Origin: an uncultured Clostridia bacterium | Lineage (GTDB): Bacteria > Bacillota > Clostridia > Christensenellales > Borkfalkiaceae | Direction of reading: 5' to 3' | Assembly (NCBI GenBank): GCA_947176445.1 | Contig: CAMWQK010000006.1 | Span: forward strand, 1 to 13,925 | DNA: 13,925 bases | In this document: one piece after another, positions 6,002 to 13,350 of the stretch | Layout: every line of letters starts with the position of its first letter | How positions within the stretch are numbered: position 1 is the stretch's first letter | The notes under the pieces: model-generated | Databases searched by the model: none | The model's input: the letters and a program-made list of their open reading frames with translations, nothing else | Told to the model about the DNA's origin: nothing | Position numbers and translations under genes: made by a program

Positions 6002-6663
6002 TGGGACAGAAAGTTAATCCTCACGGAATGAGAGTAGGCATCATCAAGAGTTGGGATACTCAGTGGTATGCAGACAAGAAGGAATTTTCCGTTTATCTCA
6101 AAGAAGATTACGAGATTCGTACCTATATCAAGAAGAAGTACTATGCTGCGGCGATCTCCAAGATCCTGATCGAGCGCGCGGCGGGCAGAATCGTCGTAAC
6201 CATCTACACGGGCAGACCGGGCGTTCTCATCGGCAAAGCCGGCTCGGAGATCGAGGTCATCAAGAAGGAGCTTGCTAAACTTACCAAGGGTAAGAACGTG
6301 AGCATCAATGTAAACGAAGTGAGAAAGATCGACGCGGACGCACAGTTGGTTGCGGAGAGCGTTGCACAGCAGCTTGAAAAGCGTATGTCCTTCCGCAGAG
6401 CCATGAAACAGGCGATCGGCAAGACGATGCGCGCGGGTGTTAAGGGCGTGAAGATGCAGGTCAGCGGCCGTCTCGACGGACGTGAAATCGCAGGTACCGA
6501 GCACTATCACGACGGGAGCATTCCTCTTCAAACGCTGCGTGCGGATATCGACTACGGCTTCGCGGAGGCACACACGACGTTCGGCATGATCGGCGTCAAG
6601 TGCTGGATCTATAAGGGTGAAGTCTTAAAGAGCGCGAAGAAGTCGGAAGGAGGCAACAAGTAA
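6001..6663 (+). CDS. rpsC: 30S ribosomal protein S3
   Basis: A 220-residue protein at the mRNA entry of the 30S head, with helicase-like contact to incoming m[17 protein letters not shown] is the standard start. The type II KH domain carries a GxxG loop at G78-K79-A80-G81 inside [16 protein letters not shown]. The C-terminal domain shows the [18 protein letters not shown] and [12 protein letters not shown] blocks, then VKCWIYKGE and a short Lys/Ser tail. ATG 6001 overlaps the rplV stop by one base, with AAGGAGA (5988-5994) within the end of rplV. Its stop overlaps rplP in the same way. Confidence 0.98.
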   Translation: MGQKVNPHGMRVGIIKSWDTQWYADKKEFSVYLKEDYEIRTYIKKKYYAAAISKILIERAAGRIVVTIYTGRPGVLIGKAGSEIEVIKKELAKLTKGKNVSINVNEVRKIDADAQLVAESVAQQLEKRMSFRRAMKQAIGKTMRAGVKGVKMQVSGRLDGREIAGTEHYHDGSIPLQTLRADIDYGFAEAHTTFGMIGVKCWIYKGEVLKSAKKSEGGNK

Positions 6664-7112
6664 TGTTAATCCCGAAGAGAGTTAAGAGAAGAAGACAGCA
6701 CCGCGGCCGCATGAAGGGCTCGGCGCAGAAGGGGAACGTAATCGCATACGGCGAGTACGGACTCGTTGCGGAAGAGTGCGCATGGATCAAATCCAACCAG
6801 ATCGAGGCTGCCCGTATCGCAATGACGCGTTTCATCAAGCGTGGCGGACAGGTCTGGATCGACATCTTCCCCCACAAGCCGATCACGAAGAAGCCTGCGG
6901 AGACGCGCATGGGCTCCGGTAAAGGTTCGGTCGAGTACTGGGTAGCGGTCGTAAAGCCGGGCAGAGTGCTCTTTGAAATGGCAGGCGTTCCGGAGGACGT
7001 TGCGCGCGAGGCAATGAGACTTGCATCGCACAAGCTCCCCGTAAAATGCAAATTCGTAAAGAAAGAAGCGGCAGTTCCCGCCGCAAATACCACAGAGGGC
7101 GGTGAAGGCTGA
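6663..7112 (+). CDS. rplP: 50S ribosomal protein L16
   Basis: A 149-residue late-assembly protein next to the A-site tRNA. Recognisable blocks are [19 protein letters not shown] at the start, [24 protein letters not shown] in the middle and [22 protein letters not shown]. The Arg of the RMGSGKG loop corresponds to the hydroxylated Arg of E. coli L16 (R81). Compared with the usual 137-145 residues there is a short Ala/Glu/Gly-rich tail after about residue 137. AAGGAGG (6647-6653) lies at the end of rpsC. The stop and the rpmC start share one base (TGATG). Confidence 0.98.
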   Translation: MLIPKRVKRRRQHRGRMKGSAQKGNVIAYGEYGLVAEECAWIKSNQIEAARIAMTRFIKRGGQVWIDIFPHKPITKKPAETRMGSGKGSVEYWVAVVKPGRVLFEMAGVPEDVAREAMRLASHKLPVKCKFVKKEAAVPAANTTEGGEG

Positions 7113-7306
7113 TGAAAGCGAAAGAACTTCAAGGTATGACAGATGTAGAGCTTGAAAAGAAGCTCAGCGACCTGAAGAGCGAGCTCTTCAATCTTCGTTT
7201 CCGTCTTGCGTCCGGACAGCTTGAAAATCCCGTTTCGATCAGAACGTGCAAGCGGGATATCGCAAGAGTCAACACGGAGATCCGCGCGCGTGCGCTGAAG
7301 GCGTAA
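7112..7306 (+). CDS. rpmC: 50S ribosomal protein L29
   Basis: A 64-residue two-helix protein at the tunnel exit beside L23, part of the platform for trigger factor and SRP. KELQGMTDVELEKKLSDLKSELFNLRFRLASGQLENP and the IARVNTEIRAR helix are family-typical. Unlike its neighbours it has only a weak ribosome site (GAGGG at 7095-7099, GGTGAAGG nearby), so translation is probably coupled to rplP through the TGATG overlap. Confidence 0.97.
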   Translation: MKAKELQGMTDVELEKKLSDLKSELFNLRFRLASGQLENPVSIRTCKRDIARVNTEIRARALKA

Positions 7307-7318
7307 GGAGGCGAAGTC

Positions 7319-7573
7319 ATGGAAAGAAATTTAAGAAAAGAAAGAGTCGGCATCGTCGTTTCCGATAAGATGGACAAGACGGTGGTCGTAGCGGTCACGG
7401 ATAAGAGCATCCACCCCGTATATAAGAAGACGATCACGCGTACGGTACGTTTTAAGGCGCACGATGAACAGAACGAATGCGGCGTAGGCGATAAGGTGCT
7501 CATCGTTGAGACGAGAAAGCTCAGCAAAGACAAGAACTGGAGAGTTGCCTCCATCGTCGAAAAGGCCAAGTAA
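7319..7573 (+). CDS. rpsQ: 30S ribosomal protein S17
   Basis: An 84-residue OB-fold protein that binds helices 7 and 11 of 16S rRNA and helps early 30S assembly. [21 protein letters not shown], the HPVYKKTI strand and the [20 protein letters not shown] block are the standard S17 signatures. AAGGAGGCG overlaps the rpmC stop and precedes ATG 7319 by 6 bases. It is the last gene of the classical S10 set; the 21 bases to rplN hold no terminator or promoter that I can see, so the spc genes are probably cotranscribed. Confidence 0.98.
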   Translation: MERNLRKERVGIVVSDKMDKTVVVAVTDKSIHPVYKKTITRTVRFKAHDEQNECGVGDKVLIVETRKLSKDKNWRVASIVEKAK

Positions 7574-7594
7574 GGTATAAGGAGATAACGAGTT

Positions 7595-7963
7595 ATGATA
7601 CAACCTCAGACAAGGCTGAAAGCGGCTGACAATTCGGGCGCAAAAGAGCTTATGTGTATTCGTGTACTCGGCGGTTCGTTCCGGCGCAGCGGAAACATCG
7701 GTGACGTCATCGTCGCTTCCGTGAAGACGGCAACGCCCGGCGGCGCAGTCAAGAAGGGCGACGTCGTTAAGGCGGTCATCGTAAGAAGTGCGAAGGGGAT
7801 CCGCAGAGCGGACGGCACATATATTCGTTTCGACGATAACGCAGCGGTCATCATCGACAGCCAGAAACAACCCAAGGGCACGCGTATTTTTGGGCCCATC
7901 GCGAGAGAACTGAGAGAGAAGGATTACATGAGAATCATCTCCCTCGCTCCCGAAGTACTGTAA
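7595..7963 (+). CDS. rplN: 50S ribosomal protein L14
   Basis: A 122-residue protein, exactly the canonical length. It sits at the intersubunit face (bridges B5 and B8) and binds the assembly and silencing factor RsfS in bacteria. [27 protein letters not shown], the [19 protein letters not shown] block and the C-terminal [23 protein letters not shown] are all present. AAGGAGATAA (7579-7588) sits 10 bases before ATG 7595. Here it opens the spc set without its own visible promoter. Confidence 0.98.
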   Translation: MIQPQTRLKAADNSGAKELMCIRVLGGSFRRSGNIGDVIVASVKTATPGGAVKKGDVVKAVIVRSAKGIRRADGTYIRFDDNAAVIIDSQKQPKGTRIFGPIARELREKDYMRIISLAPEVL

Positions 7964-7975
7964 GGAGGCTCGGAA

Positions 7976-8485
7976 ATGAACGTTAAAGTAAACGATAACG
8001 TACTCGTATTGACGGGTAAATACAAGGGCAAGCAGGGAAAAGTCCTCGCGACCATTCCCAAGGCAAACAAAGTCGTTGTCGAAGGCGTCAACATCGTGCA
8101 CAAGCACGAGAAGGCGAGAAGGGCAAACGAGACGAGCAAGATCGTTACCGAGGAAGCGCCCATCGACGTTTCCAACGTAGAGGTCGTTTGCGATAAGTGC
8201 GGCAAGGCGACGAGAGTCGGTCATGCCGAAGTAAACGGGAAGAACGTCCGCGTCTGCAAGAAGTGCGGCGCAACGCTCGATAAGGCGTTCGTCAAGAAGT
8301 CGAAGGCAAAGGCTGCCGAGACGGAGACGGAAGCTCCCAAGAAGAGAACGAGAAAGCGTAGCGCAGCTGCGGAGACCGCAGAGACACCCGTAGAGAGCGC
8401 TCCCGCAGAGGAAGCGCCCGCAAAGGCAACGAGAAAGCGCACAACAAAGACCGTCGAGAGCAAGTCCGCTGATACGGATAATTAA
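7976..8485 (+). CDS. rplX: 50S ribosomal protein L24 with cysteine ribbon and long charged tail
   Basis: An assembly-initiator protein at the tunnel exit. The KOW fold is at residues 3-40 (VKVNDNVLVLTGKYKGKQGKV). A four-cysteine ribbon follows, C72-x2-C75 and C94-x2-C97, which can bind zinc and is found in many Gram-positive L24 proteins. The family normally ends near residue 105; this one is 169 residues. The extra 62 or so residues (about 108-169) are Ala/Glu/Lys/Thr-rich, with basic clusters KKRTRKR (122-128) and TRKRTTK (152-158), and are predicted disordered. The reading frame, ribosome site (AAGGAGG before ATG 7976) and codon use are continuous with the core, so it is not an obvious frameshift. 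Confidence 0.96.
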   Translation: MNVKVNDNVLVLTGKYKGKQGKVLATIPKANKVVVEGVNIVHKHEKARRANETSKIVTEEAPIDVSNVEVVCDKCGKATRVGHAEVNGKNVRVCKKCGATLDKAFVKKSKAKAAETETEAPKKRTRKRSAAAETAETPVESAPAEEAPAKATRKRTTKTVESKSADTDN

Positions 8486-8510
8486 GGCCGACGGATAAGG
8501 AGAGCTTTTA

Positions 8511-9107
8511 ATGGCAGAGAAAAAGACAGCGAAGAAGGCAGAGGCAAAGACCGAAACCGCAAAGAGCGTGAGCAGAGTCAAGGAGATGTACGATAAAGAA
8601 GTCGTCCCTTACCTCATGAAGAAGTTCGGCTACAAGTCGGTCATGCAAGTACCCAAGCTCGTGAAGATCGTCATCAACACGGGTCTCGGCGACATCAAGG
8701 ACAATCAGAAGTCCATGCAGATCACCGAGGGCGAGATCAAGCTGATTACGGGACAGAAGCCCGTATATTGCAAGGCGACCAAGTCGGTTGCAAACTTCAA
8801 GGTGAGAGAGGGCATGCCCATCGGTATCAAGGTCACCCTCCGCGGCACGAGAATGTACGACTTTTACGATAAGTTCGTCTCGATCGCTCTTCCGAGAGTC
8901 CGCGACTTCCGCGGGGTTTCCGATAAGGCGTTCGACGGCAGAGGCAACTACTCCGTCGGCTTGAAGGAGCAACTCATCTTCCCCGAGATCACCTACGATC
9001 AGGTGGAGAAGATCAGAGGCATGGACGTGTGCATCGTTACGACGGCGCAGACGGACGAGGAAGCGAGAGAACTTTTGAGGGCGCTCGGTATGCCCTTCAA
9101 GAAGTAA
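8511..9107 (+). CDS. rplE: 50S ribosomal protein L5 with N-terminal extension
   Basis: A 198-residue central-protuberance protein that carries 5S rRNA with L18 and contacts the P-site tRNA. The core starts at about residue 20 ([15 protein letters not shown]) and shows [15 protein letters not shown], the P-site loop region around [22 protein letters not shown], and [13 protein letters not shown]. The usual length is about 179, so the first 19 residues are extra, Lys/Ala/Glu/Thr-rich and close in composition to the tail of L24 encoded just upstream. AAGGAGAG (8497-8504) is 6 bases before ATG 8511; no in-frame ATG at the expected core start has a comparable site, so the extension is probably real. 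Confidence 0.97.
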   Translation: MAEKKTAKKAEAKTETAKSVSRVKEMYDKEVVPYLMKKFGYKSVMQVPKLVKIVINTGLGDIKDNQKSMQITEGEIKLITGQKPVYCKATKSVANFKVREGMPIGIKVTLRGTRMYDFYDKFVSIALPRVRDFRGVSDKAFDGRGNYSVGLKEQLIFPEITYDQVEKIRGMDVCIVTTAQTDEEARELLRALGMPFKK

Positions 9108-9118
9108 GGAGAAGAGAC

Positions 9119-9304
9119 ATGGCAAAAAAGTCAATGATAAATAAACAGCAGAAAGCGCCCAAGTTTTCCACGAGAGCTTACACCCGTTGCTCTATCTGCG
9201 GAAGACCTCACGCGGTTTTGAGAAAGTACGGCGTGTGCCGTATCTGCTTCAGAAACCTCGCGTACAAGGGACAGATCCCCGGCGTGAAGAAGTCGAGCTG
9301 GTAA
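9119..9304 (+). CDS. rpsN: 30S ribosomal protein S14, zinc type
   Basis: A 61-residue S14 of the short zinc-binding class (also called S14 type Z). Zinc ligands are C24-x2-C27 and C40-x2-C43 in [23 protein letters not shown]. It joins the 30S head late in assembly near S3 and S10. Start ATG 9119 is set by AAGGAGA overlapping the rplE stop; the frame is open upstream to 9029 but that part is rplE out of frame. The residues [18 protein letters not shown] are the conserved end. The zinc form in the spc operon is usual for Firmicutes and fits the proposed host. Confidence 0.98.
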   Translation: MAKKSMINKQQKAPKFSTRAYTRCSICGRPHAVLRKYGVCRICFRNLAYKGQIPGVKKSSW

Positions 9305-9315
9305 GGAGGTAAGAG

Positions 9316-9708
9316 ATGACTGATCCTATCGCAGATATGCTCACAAGAATTAGAAACGCACTTACGAGCCACAAAGAGAAGGTGGAGATCCCCTCTTCGA
9401 ATATGAAGAAGGCGATCGCAGACATCATGCTCAAAGAAGGCTATGTGAAGGACGTTAAATTTGAGGAAGACGGATACAACGGGAAGCTCGTCATTACCCT
9501 CAAATACACGGAGAAGAACCACTCGGTCATCGGCGGCTTGCAGAGAGTGAGTAAGCCCGGACTGAGAACGTACAGCGGCGCGCAGGAGATGCCCAAGGTT
9601 TTGGGCGGCTTCGGCATCGCGATCGTCTCCACCAATAAAGGAATTATGACGGATAAGCAGGCAAAGGCGCAGAATGTCGGCGGCGAAGTGCTCTGCTATA
9701 TCTGGTAA
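9316..9708 (+). CDS. rpsH: 30S ribosomal protein S8
   Basis: A 130-residue primary binder of 16S rRNA helix 21. [15 protein letters not shown] is the standard start; the C-terminal domain shows [12 protein letters not shown], then [22 protein letters not shown] and GGEVLCYIW. In E. coli S8 is the translational repressor of the spc operon, acting near the rplE start; I see no clear copy of that target here, so I do not claim it. AAGGAGGT (9303-9310) overlaps the rpsN stop and is 5 bases from ATG 9316. Confidence 0.98.
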   Translation: MTDPIADMLTRIRNALTSHKEKVEIPSSNMKKAIADIMLKEGYVKDVKFEEDGYNGKLVITLKYTEKNHSVIGGLQRVSKPGLRTYSGAQEMPKVLGGFGIAIVSTNKGIMTDKQAKAQNVGGEVLCYIW

Positions 9709-9718
9709 GGAGGGAATT

Positions 9719-10267
9719 ATGTCGAGAATCGGTAAACTGAGTATCGCTGTTCCCGCAGGTGTCAGCGTTGAGTTCAACAACAAGATCGTGACCGTCAAGG
9801 GACCCAAGGGCACGCTTACGCGTGAAGTCAAGGGTGCGATCGACGTAAAGAACGAGGACGGACACGTTCACGTACTTGCACTGAACGAAGAGAAAGAGAC
9901 GAATGCTCTTCACGGCTTATACAGAGCGCTCATCAACGATATGGTGAAGGGCGTTTCCGAGGGCTTTGTGAAGGGGCTTGAGATCAAGGGCGTCGGCTGG
10001 AGAGCTGCAAAGCAGGGCAACAAAATCGTTCTGAACGTAGGCTTTTCGCACCCCGTCGAGTTTGTGGAACCGGAAGGGATCAAGCTCGAATGCCCTTCGC
10101 AGACGGAGCTCACCGTCAGCGGGATCGACAAGGCACTCGTCGGACAGGTTGCTGCGGATCTTCGCGCAATCAGAGTTCCCGAGCCTTACCACGGCTACGG
10201 CATTCGCTATAAGGGCGAGAACGTCGAGCATAAGGAAGGCAAGACTTCGGGTAAAGGCAAGAAGTAA
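9719..10267 (+). CDS. rplF: 50S ribosomal protein L6
   Basis: A 182-residue two-domain protein near the factor-binding site at the base of the L7/L12 stalk. [18 protein letters not shown] starts domain one; the second domain ends with the diagnostic [16 protein letters not shown] motif and a Lys/Gly-rich tail. ATG 9719 is chosen because AAGGAGGG (9707-9714) lies 4-5 bases upstream and the homology begins exactly there; the in-frame extension to 9674 is rpsH read out of frame. It is followed by rplR after 11 bases. Confidence 0.98.
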   Translation: MSRIGKLSIAVPAGVSVEFNNKIVTVKGPKGTLTREVKGAIDVKNEDGHVHVLALNEEKETNALHGLYRALINDMVKGVSEGFVKGLEIKGVGWRAAKQGNKIVLNVGFSHPVEFVEPEGIKLECPSQTELTVSGIDKALVGQVAADLRAIRVPEPYHGYGIRYKGENVEHKEGKTSGKGKK

Positions 10268-10278
10268 AGGAGCGAATC

Positions 10279-10647
10279 ATGATAACCAAAATTGATAAAA
10301 ATACGGTCAGACAACGCCGTCACGCTCGTGTAAGAAAGCACGTTTCGGGCACGGCGGAAACGCCCCGTCTCAACGTTTACAGAAGCTTAAATCACATCTA
10401 CGTTCAGGTCATCGACGACGTAAAGGGCGTAACGCTCGCATCGGCAAGCACGCTGGAAAAGGACGTACGTACGAAGATTGCAGACATGACCAAGACGGAA
10501 GCGGCAAAGGTCGTTGGCGAAACGGTCGCTGCCCGTGCGAAGGAAAAGGGAATCGAGACTGTCGTATTTGACAGAGGCGGATATCTCTACACCGGTCGCG
10601 TGAAGGCAGTTGCAGACGGCGCACGGGAAGCCGGACTCAAATTCTGA
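10279..10647 (+). CDS. rplR: 50S ribosomal protein L18
   Basis: A 122-residue 5S rRNA-binding protein of the central protuberance, working with L5. It has the basic N-terminus [26 protein letters not shown], the YVQVIDD strand, and the ending [33 protein letters not shown] (10266-10272) precedes ATG 10279. Length and motifs are normal for bacteria. Confidence 0.98.
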   Translation: MITKIDKNTVRQRRHARVRKHVSGTAETPRLNVYRSLNHIYVQVIDDVKGVTLASASTLEKDVRTKIADMTKTEAAKVVGETVAARAKEKGIETVVFDRGGYLYTGRVKAVADGAREAGLKF

Positions 10648-10664
10648 TTAGGAGAGACGACGAA

Positions 10665-11183
10665 ATGGCAAGAGAAAACAGACCTCAAAGAAAACAAGAT
10701 CAGGACGACGGTTTCATCAAAAAGCTCATCGGGATCAACCGCGTCAGCAAGACGGTCAAGGGCGGCAGAAACATGCGTTTTGCAGCGCTTGTCGTTGTCG
10801 GTGACGGCAACGGTAAGGTTGGTTACGGTCAGGGCAAGGCGAAGGAAGTTCCCGAAGCGATCGAAAAGGCAACGCAGGCTGCTAAGAAAAATATGATCAA
10901 CGTTCCCATCGTGAATACGAGTATCCCTCACGAGATCCTCGGTAAGTTCGGCAGAGGCGCAGTGCTTATGATGCCCGCTGAAGACGGTACGGGCGTTATC
11001 GCGGGCGGTCCCGTCCGTGCGGTCATGGAGGCAGCCGGAATCAAAAACATCAGAACCAAGTCTCACGGTACGCAGAATGCGGGCAACTGTGTAAAGGCTA
11101 CCATCGCGGGGCTCTCCGAGCTCAAGACGGCGGAGCAGGTTGCGGCGCTTCGCGGCAAGACCGTCGAAGAAATCATCGGCTAA
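10665..11183 (+). CDS. rpsE: 30S ribosomal protein S5
   Basis: A 172-residue protein at the mRNA entry and decoding region. It has an N-terminal double-stranded RNA-binding-like domain with [21 protein letters not shown], whose KGGR loop is the site of spectinomycin-resistance changes in other bacteria and looks wild type here. The second domain has the [15 protein letters not shown] and [19 protein letters not shown] segments. The stretch after that ([17 protein letters not shown]) departs from the common GSNNPxNVVRAT pattern. AGGAGA (10650-10655) is 9 bases from ATG 10665. Confidence 0.98.
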   Translation: MARENRPQRKQDQDDGFIKKLIGINRVSKTVKGGRNMRFAALVVVGDGNGKVGYGQGKAKEVPEAIEKATQAAKKNMINVPIVNTSIPHEILGKFGRGAVLMMPAEDGTGVIAGGPVRAVMEAAGIKNIRTKSHGTQNAGNCVKATIAGLSELKTAEQVAALRGKTVEEIIG

Positions 11184-11193
11184 GGAGGGCGTT

Positions 11194-11367
11194 ATGATTA
11201 AAGTAACACTCGTAAAAAGCACGATCGGCGAAGTGGAATCGGTAAAAGCTACGATTGCATCGCTCGGTCTCAAAAAAATCCGTTCTACCAAAACGTTCGA
11301 GGAGACGCCTGCACTTGCAGGGCAGCTCAAAAAAGTTGCACACCTCGTCAAGGTAGAGAACGTATAA
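11194..11367 (+). CDS. rpmD: 50S ribosomal protein L30
   Basis: A small 57-residue protein with the L30 fold (MIKVTLVKSTIG, then ATIASLGLKKIRST and a GQLKKVAHLVKVE end). It sits on the 50S surface near 23S domain II. It is absent from some bacterial lineages, so its presence between rpsE and rplO is informative. ATG 11194 follows AAGGAGGG over the rpsE stop. The in-frame extension to 11140 is rpsE out of frame. Confidence 0.97.
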   Translation: MIKVTLVKSTIGEVESVKATIASLGLKKIRSTKTFEETPALAGQLKKVAHLVKVENV

Positions 11368-11377
11368 GGAGAAAAGC

Positions 11378-11833
11378 ATGAGAATCGATACTATTTCTCC
11401 CGCAGAGGGAGCAAGAACGAGCGAGAAGCGCCTTGGGCGCGGTATCGGCTCGGGCTTGGGCAAGACGAGCGGCAAGGGTCATAAAGGTCAGTGGGCGCGT
11501 TCGGGCGGCGGGGTGCGTCCCGGGTTCGAAGGCGGTCAGATGCCGCTTGCAAGACGCATTCCCAAGCGTGGCTTTAACAACAAATTCCGCAAGGAGTACG
11601 TCATTGTAAACATCTCCGCACTCGCGGATCTTCCCGCAGGTACGGTCGTTGATTACGGTTTCGTCATGGAGAACGGGCTTTGCAAGGCAGTCAAGAACAA
11701 CTGCGGACTCAAAGTTCTCGGCGATGGCGAGATCAAAGTAGCCCTTACGGTAAAGGCCGCTAAATTCTCGGCGCAGGCAAAAGCCGCTATCGAGCAGGCG
11801 GGCGGCACCGCAGAGACGCTCGAAAACGCTTGA
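11378..11833 (+). CDS. rplO: 50S ribosomal protein L15
   Basis: A 151-residue late-assembly protein with an extended glycine- and arginine-rich N-terminus threading the 50S. The motifs RLGRGIGSGLGKTSGKGHKG (18-37) and SGGGVRPGFEGGQMPLARRIPKRGF (about 42-66) are diagnostic. The C-terminal domain is shorter in recognisable signature but has the KVLGDGEIKVALTVKA strand. AAGGAGA (11366-11372) overlaps the rpmD stop. The 53-bp gap before secY carries a small hairpin and no promoter that I recognise. Confidence 0.98.
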   Translation: MRIDTISPAEGARTSEKRLGRGIGSGLGKTSGKGHKGQWARSGGGVRPGFEGGQMPLARRIPKRGFNNKFRKEYVIVNISALADLPAGTVVDYGFVMENGLCKAVKNNCGLKVLGDGEIKVALTVKAAKFSAQAKAAIEQAGGTAETLENA

Positions 11834-11850
11834 TCCGTTATTTTCGGATC
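11832..11850 (+). other. Small hairpin between rplO and secY
   Basis: GATCCG (11832-11837) is the exact inverted complement of CGGATC (11845-11850), with a 7-base T-rich loop. It begins within the rplO stop codon. Only four T follow after GCGC, so termination would be weak at best. It may lower secY expression relative to the ribosomal genes or stabilise the upstream mRNA end. Confidence 0.4.
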
Positions 11851-11886
11851 GCGCTTTTGACCGTTTCAACGCATAGGAGTTAAAAA

Positions 11887-13206
11887 ATGATTGAAACACT
11901 CAAAAACGCCTTTCAGAACAAGGAAATCAGAAAGAAGATTTTATTGACGCTTCTTCTGCTCCTTGTTTTCCGCATTGGCTGCTACATTCCCATTCCGGGT
12001 CTTGCAAGAAATTTCATCGAGAACGCAATCAGCAATAACGGGAACGACTTCCTCGGGCTGATGAGCGATATCACCGGTGGCGCTCTTGCAAGCGGTACGC
12101 TGTTTGCGCTCGGAATCGGACCGTACATCAATGCGTCCATTATCATGCAGCTACTCACCGTCGGTATCCCTTACCTTGAACGTTTGTCCAAGCAGGGTGA
12201 AGAGGGGAAGAAAAAGATCACCAACATTACGCGCGTCGTAACGATTATCCTTGCGGTCGTGCAGTCCATCGGTATCATCGTAAACTTTGCGGGCGGCTTC
12301 TCTGCCGACGTAACGGATACGACTTCCAACATCAAGTGGGATCTCTTCTTCAATTCGAGAGCAGTTGCAATCATCTACATGACGGTCGTATACACCGCGG
12401 GCTCCGTACTTGTTATGTGGCTCGGCGAGCGTATTACGGAATACGGCATCGGTAACGGTATCTCGATGATCATCTTCATCGGTATCCTTTCGACCGCAGG
12501 TCAGACGCTTCTTAAGAAGTTCATCGAGATCGGCACGAACGTAGACGTGATCTGGAGCATCGTGCTCTTCATCGTCCTCGCCGTTGTCATCTTCTTCCTC
12601 ATCGTATTCGTCGACCTTGCAGAACGCCGCATTCCCGTGCAGTATGCAAAGCGCGTACGCGGTACGAAGATGTACGGCGGACAGTCATCCGTGATCCCCA
12701 TGAAGATCTCGGCAAGCGGCGTCATGCCCCTCATCTTTGCATTTGCGATCATCTCGTTCCCGTCCATGATCATGAGCCTTGTGCCCGCCTGGGCAGATGC
12801 GCTCGCATGGTGGAACAGCGTGTTTGGTTCGGGTACGTGGGCGTACGTTCTCGTACTGTGCGTATTCATCTTCGCGTTCTCGTTCTTCTATGCGCAGATC
12901 CAGTTCAATCCGGAAGACGTATCCAAGAACATTCAGCAGAACGGCGGCTTCATTCAGGGTATCCGCCCCGGCAAGCCGACGGCACAGTATCTCAGAAAGA
13001 TCAACAACCGCATTACGCTGTTCGGAGCGATCTTCTTAACGCTCGTTGCGTTCATTCCTTCCTTCGCGTTCAGCTGGGCAGGTAACGACCTTGTCAACGT
13101 ATTCTCGACGACAGGTATCCTCATCGTCGTCTCGGTTGCGCTTGAATTTGATAAGCAGCTGCAATCGCAGATCATGATGAAGAATTACAAAGGGTTCTTA
13201 AAGTAA
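11887..13206 (+). CDS. secY: Preprotein translocase channel subunit SecY
   Basis: A 439-residue inner-membrane channel with the expected ten transmembrane helices; it forms the protein-conducting pore with SecE and SecG and works with SecA and the ribosome. The first helix carries LLLVFRIGCYIPIPG. The plug and second helix follow (GNDFLGLMSDITGGA, then GTLFALGIGPYINASIIMQLL). The cytoplasmic loop AERRIPVQYAKRVRG and the C5 loop with R360 of IRPGKPTAQYL are the conserved SecA and ribosome contacts. It ends with the usual NYKGFLK. AGGAG (11875-11879) precedes ATG 11887. Its last codons are part of the long inverted repeat described below. Confidence 0.98.
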   Translation: MIETLKNAFQNKEIRKKILLTLLLLLVFRIGCYIPIPGLARNFIENAISNNGNDFLGLMSDITGGALASGTLFALGIGPYINASIIMQLLTVGIPYLERLSKQGEEGKKKITNITRVVTIILAVVQSIGIIVNFAGGFSADVTDTTSNIKWDLFFNSRAVAIIYMTVVYTAGSVLVMWLGERITEYGIGNGISMIIFIGILSTAGQTLLKKFIEIGTNVDVIWSIVLFIVLAVVIFFLIVFVDLAERRIPVQYAKRVRGTKMYGGQSSVIPMKISASGVMPLIFAFAIISFPSMIMSLVPAWADALAWWNSVFGSGTWAYVLVLCVFIFAFSFFYAQIQFNPEDVSKNIQQNGGFIQGIRPGKPTAQYLRKINNRITLFGAIFLTLVAFIPSFAFSWAGNDLVNVFSTTGILIVVSVALEFDKQLQSQIMMKNYKGFLK

Positions 13207-13321
13207 TTTCATCCCGAAATACTTTGTCGTGTTCCGTGTCGGCTTGGTTGCGTACGTCTTAGTACGCGTCCGCGCCGATACTCACACTCCTCGTCTTTCG
13301 GGCGAACTTATTTAAGAACTT
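13192..13321 (+). repeat. Long imperfect inverted repeat / nested hairpin between secY and adk
   Basis: The left arm (13194-13219) and the reverse complement of the right arm (13296-13319) share 22 positions with two mismatches and two single-base gaps: GTTCTTAAA, TAA, TTC and CCCGAAA blocks in the same order. Inside them GTGTCGGC (13236-13243) pairs with GCCGATAC (13274-13281) with one wobble, and GCGTAC (13250-13255) pairs with GTACGC (13262-13267) around loop GTCTTA. The whole 130 nt can fold as one interrupted hairpin. The left arm includes the last secY codons and stop. No T-run follows, so it is not a plain terminator. It may be a dispersed MITE-like or REP-like element, an RNA processing site, or a small RNA. 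Confidence 0.7.
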
Positions 13322-13350
13322 CGCTTGGAAATAGCAATTAAGGAGAAACG

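Noticed and set aside
8297..8482. Frameshift or fusion explaining the L24 tail
   Set aside because: The frame stays open with host-like codons, ends in a normal stop just before the rplE ribosome site, and no other gene is disrupted.
7331..8581. Minus-strand open frame of 416 codons opposite rpsQ, rplN and rplX
   Set aside because: It lies wholly opposite three certain genes, has a low-complexity Leu/Arg/Cys composition typical of an antisense shadow, and shows no domain I recognise.
13207..13350. Intrinsic terminator or missing gene in the secY-adk spacer
   Set aside because: The hairpin is not followed by a T-run, and no frame of useful length with a ribosome site exists before adk.
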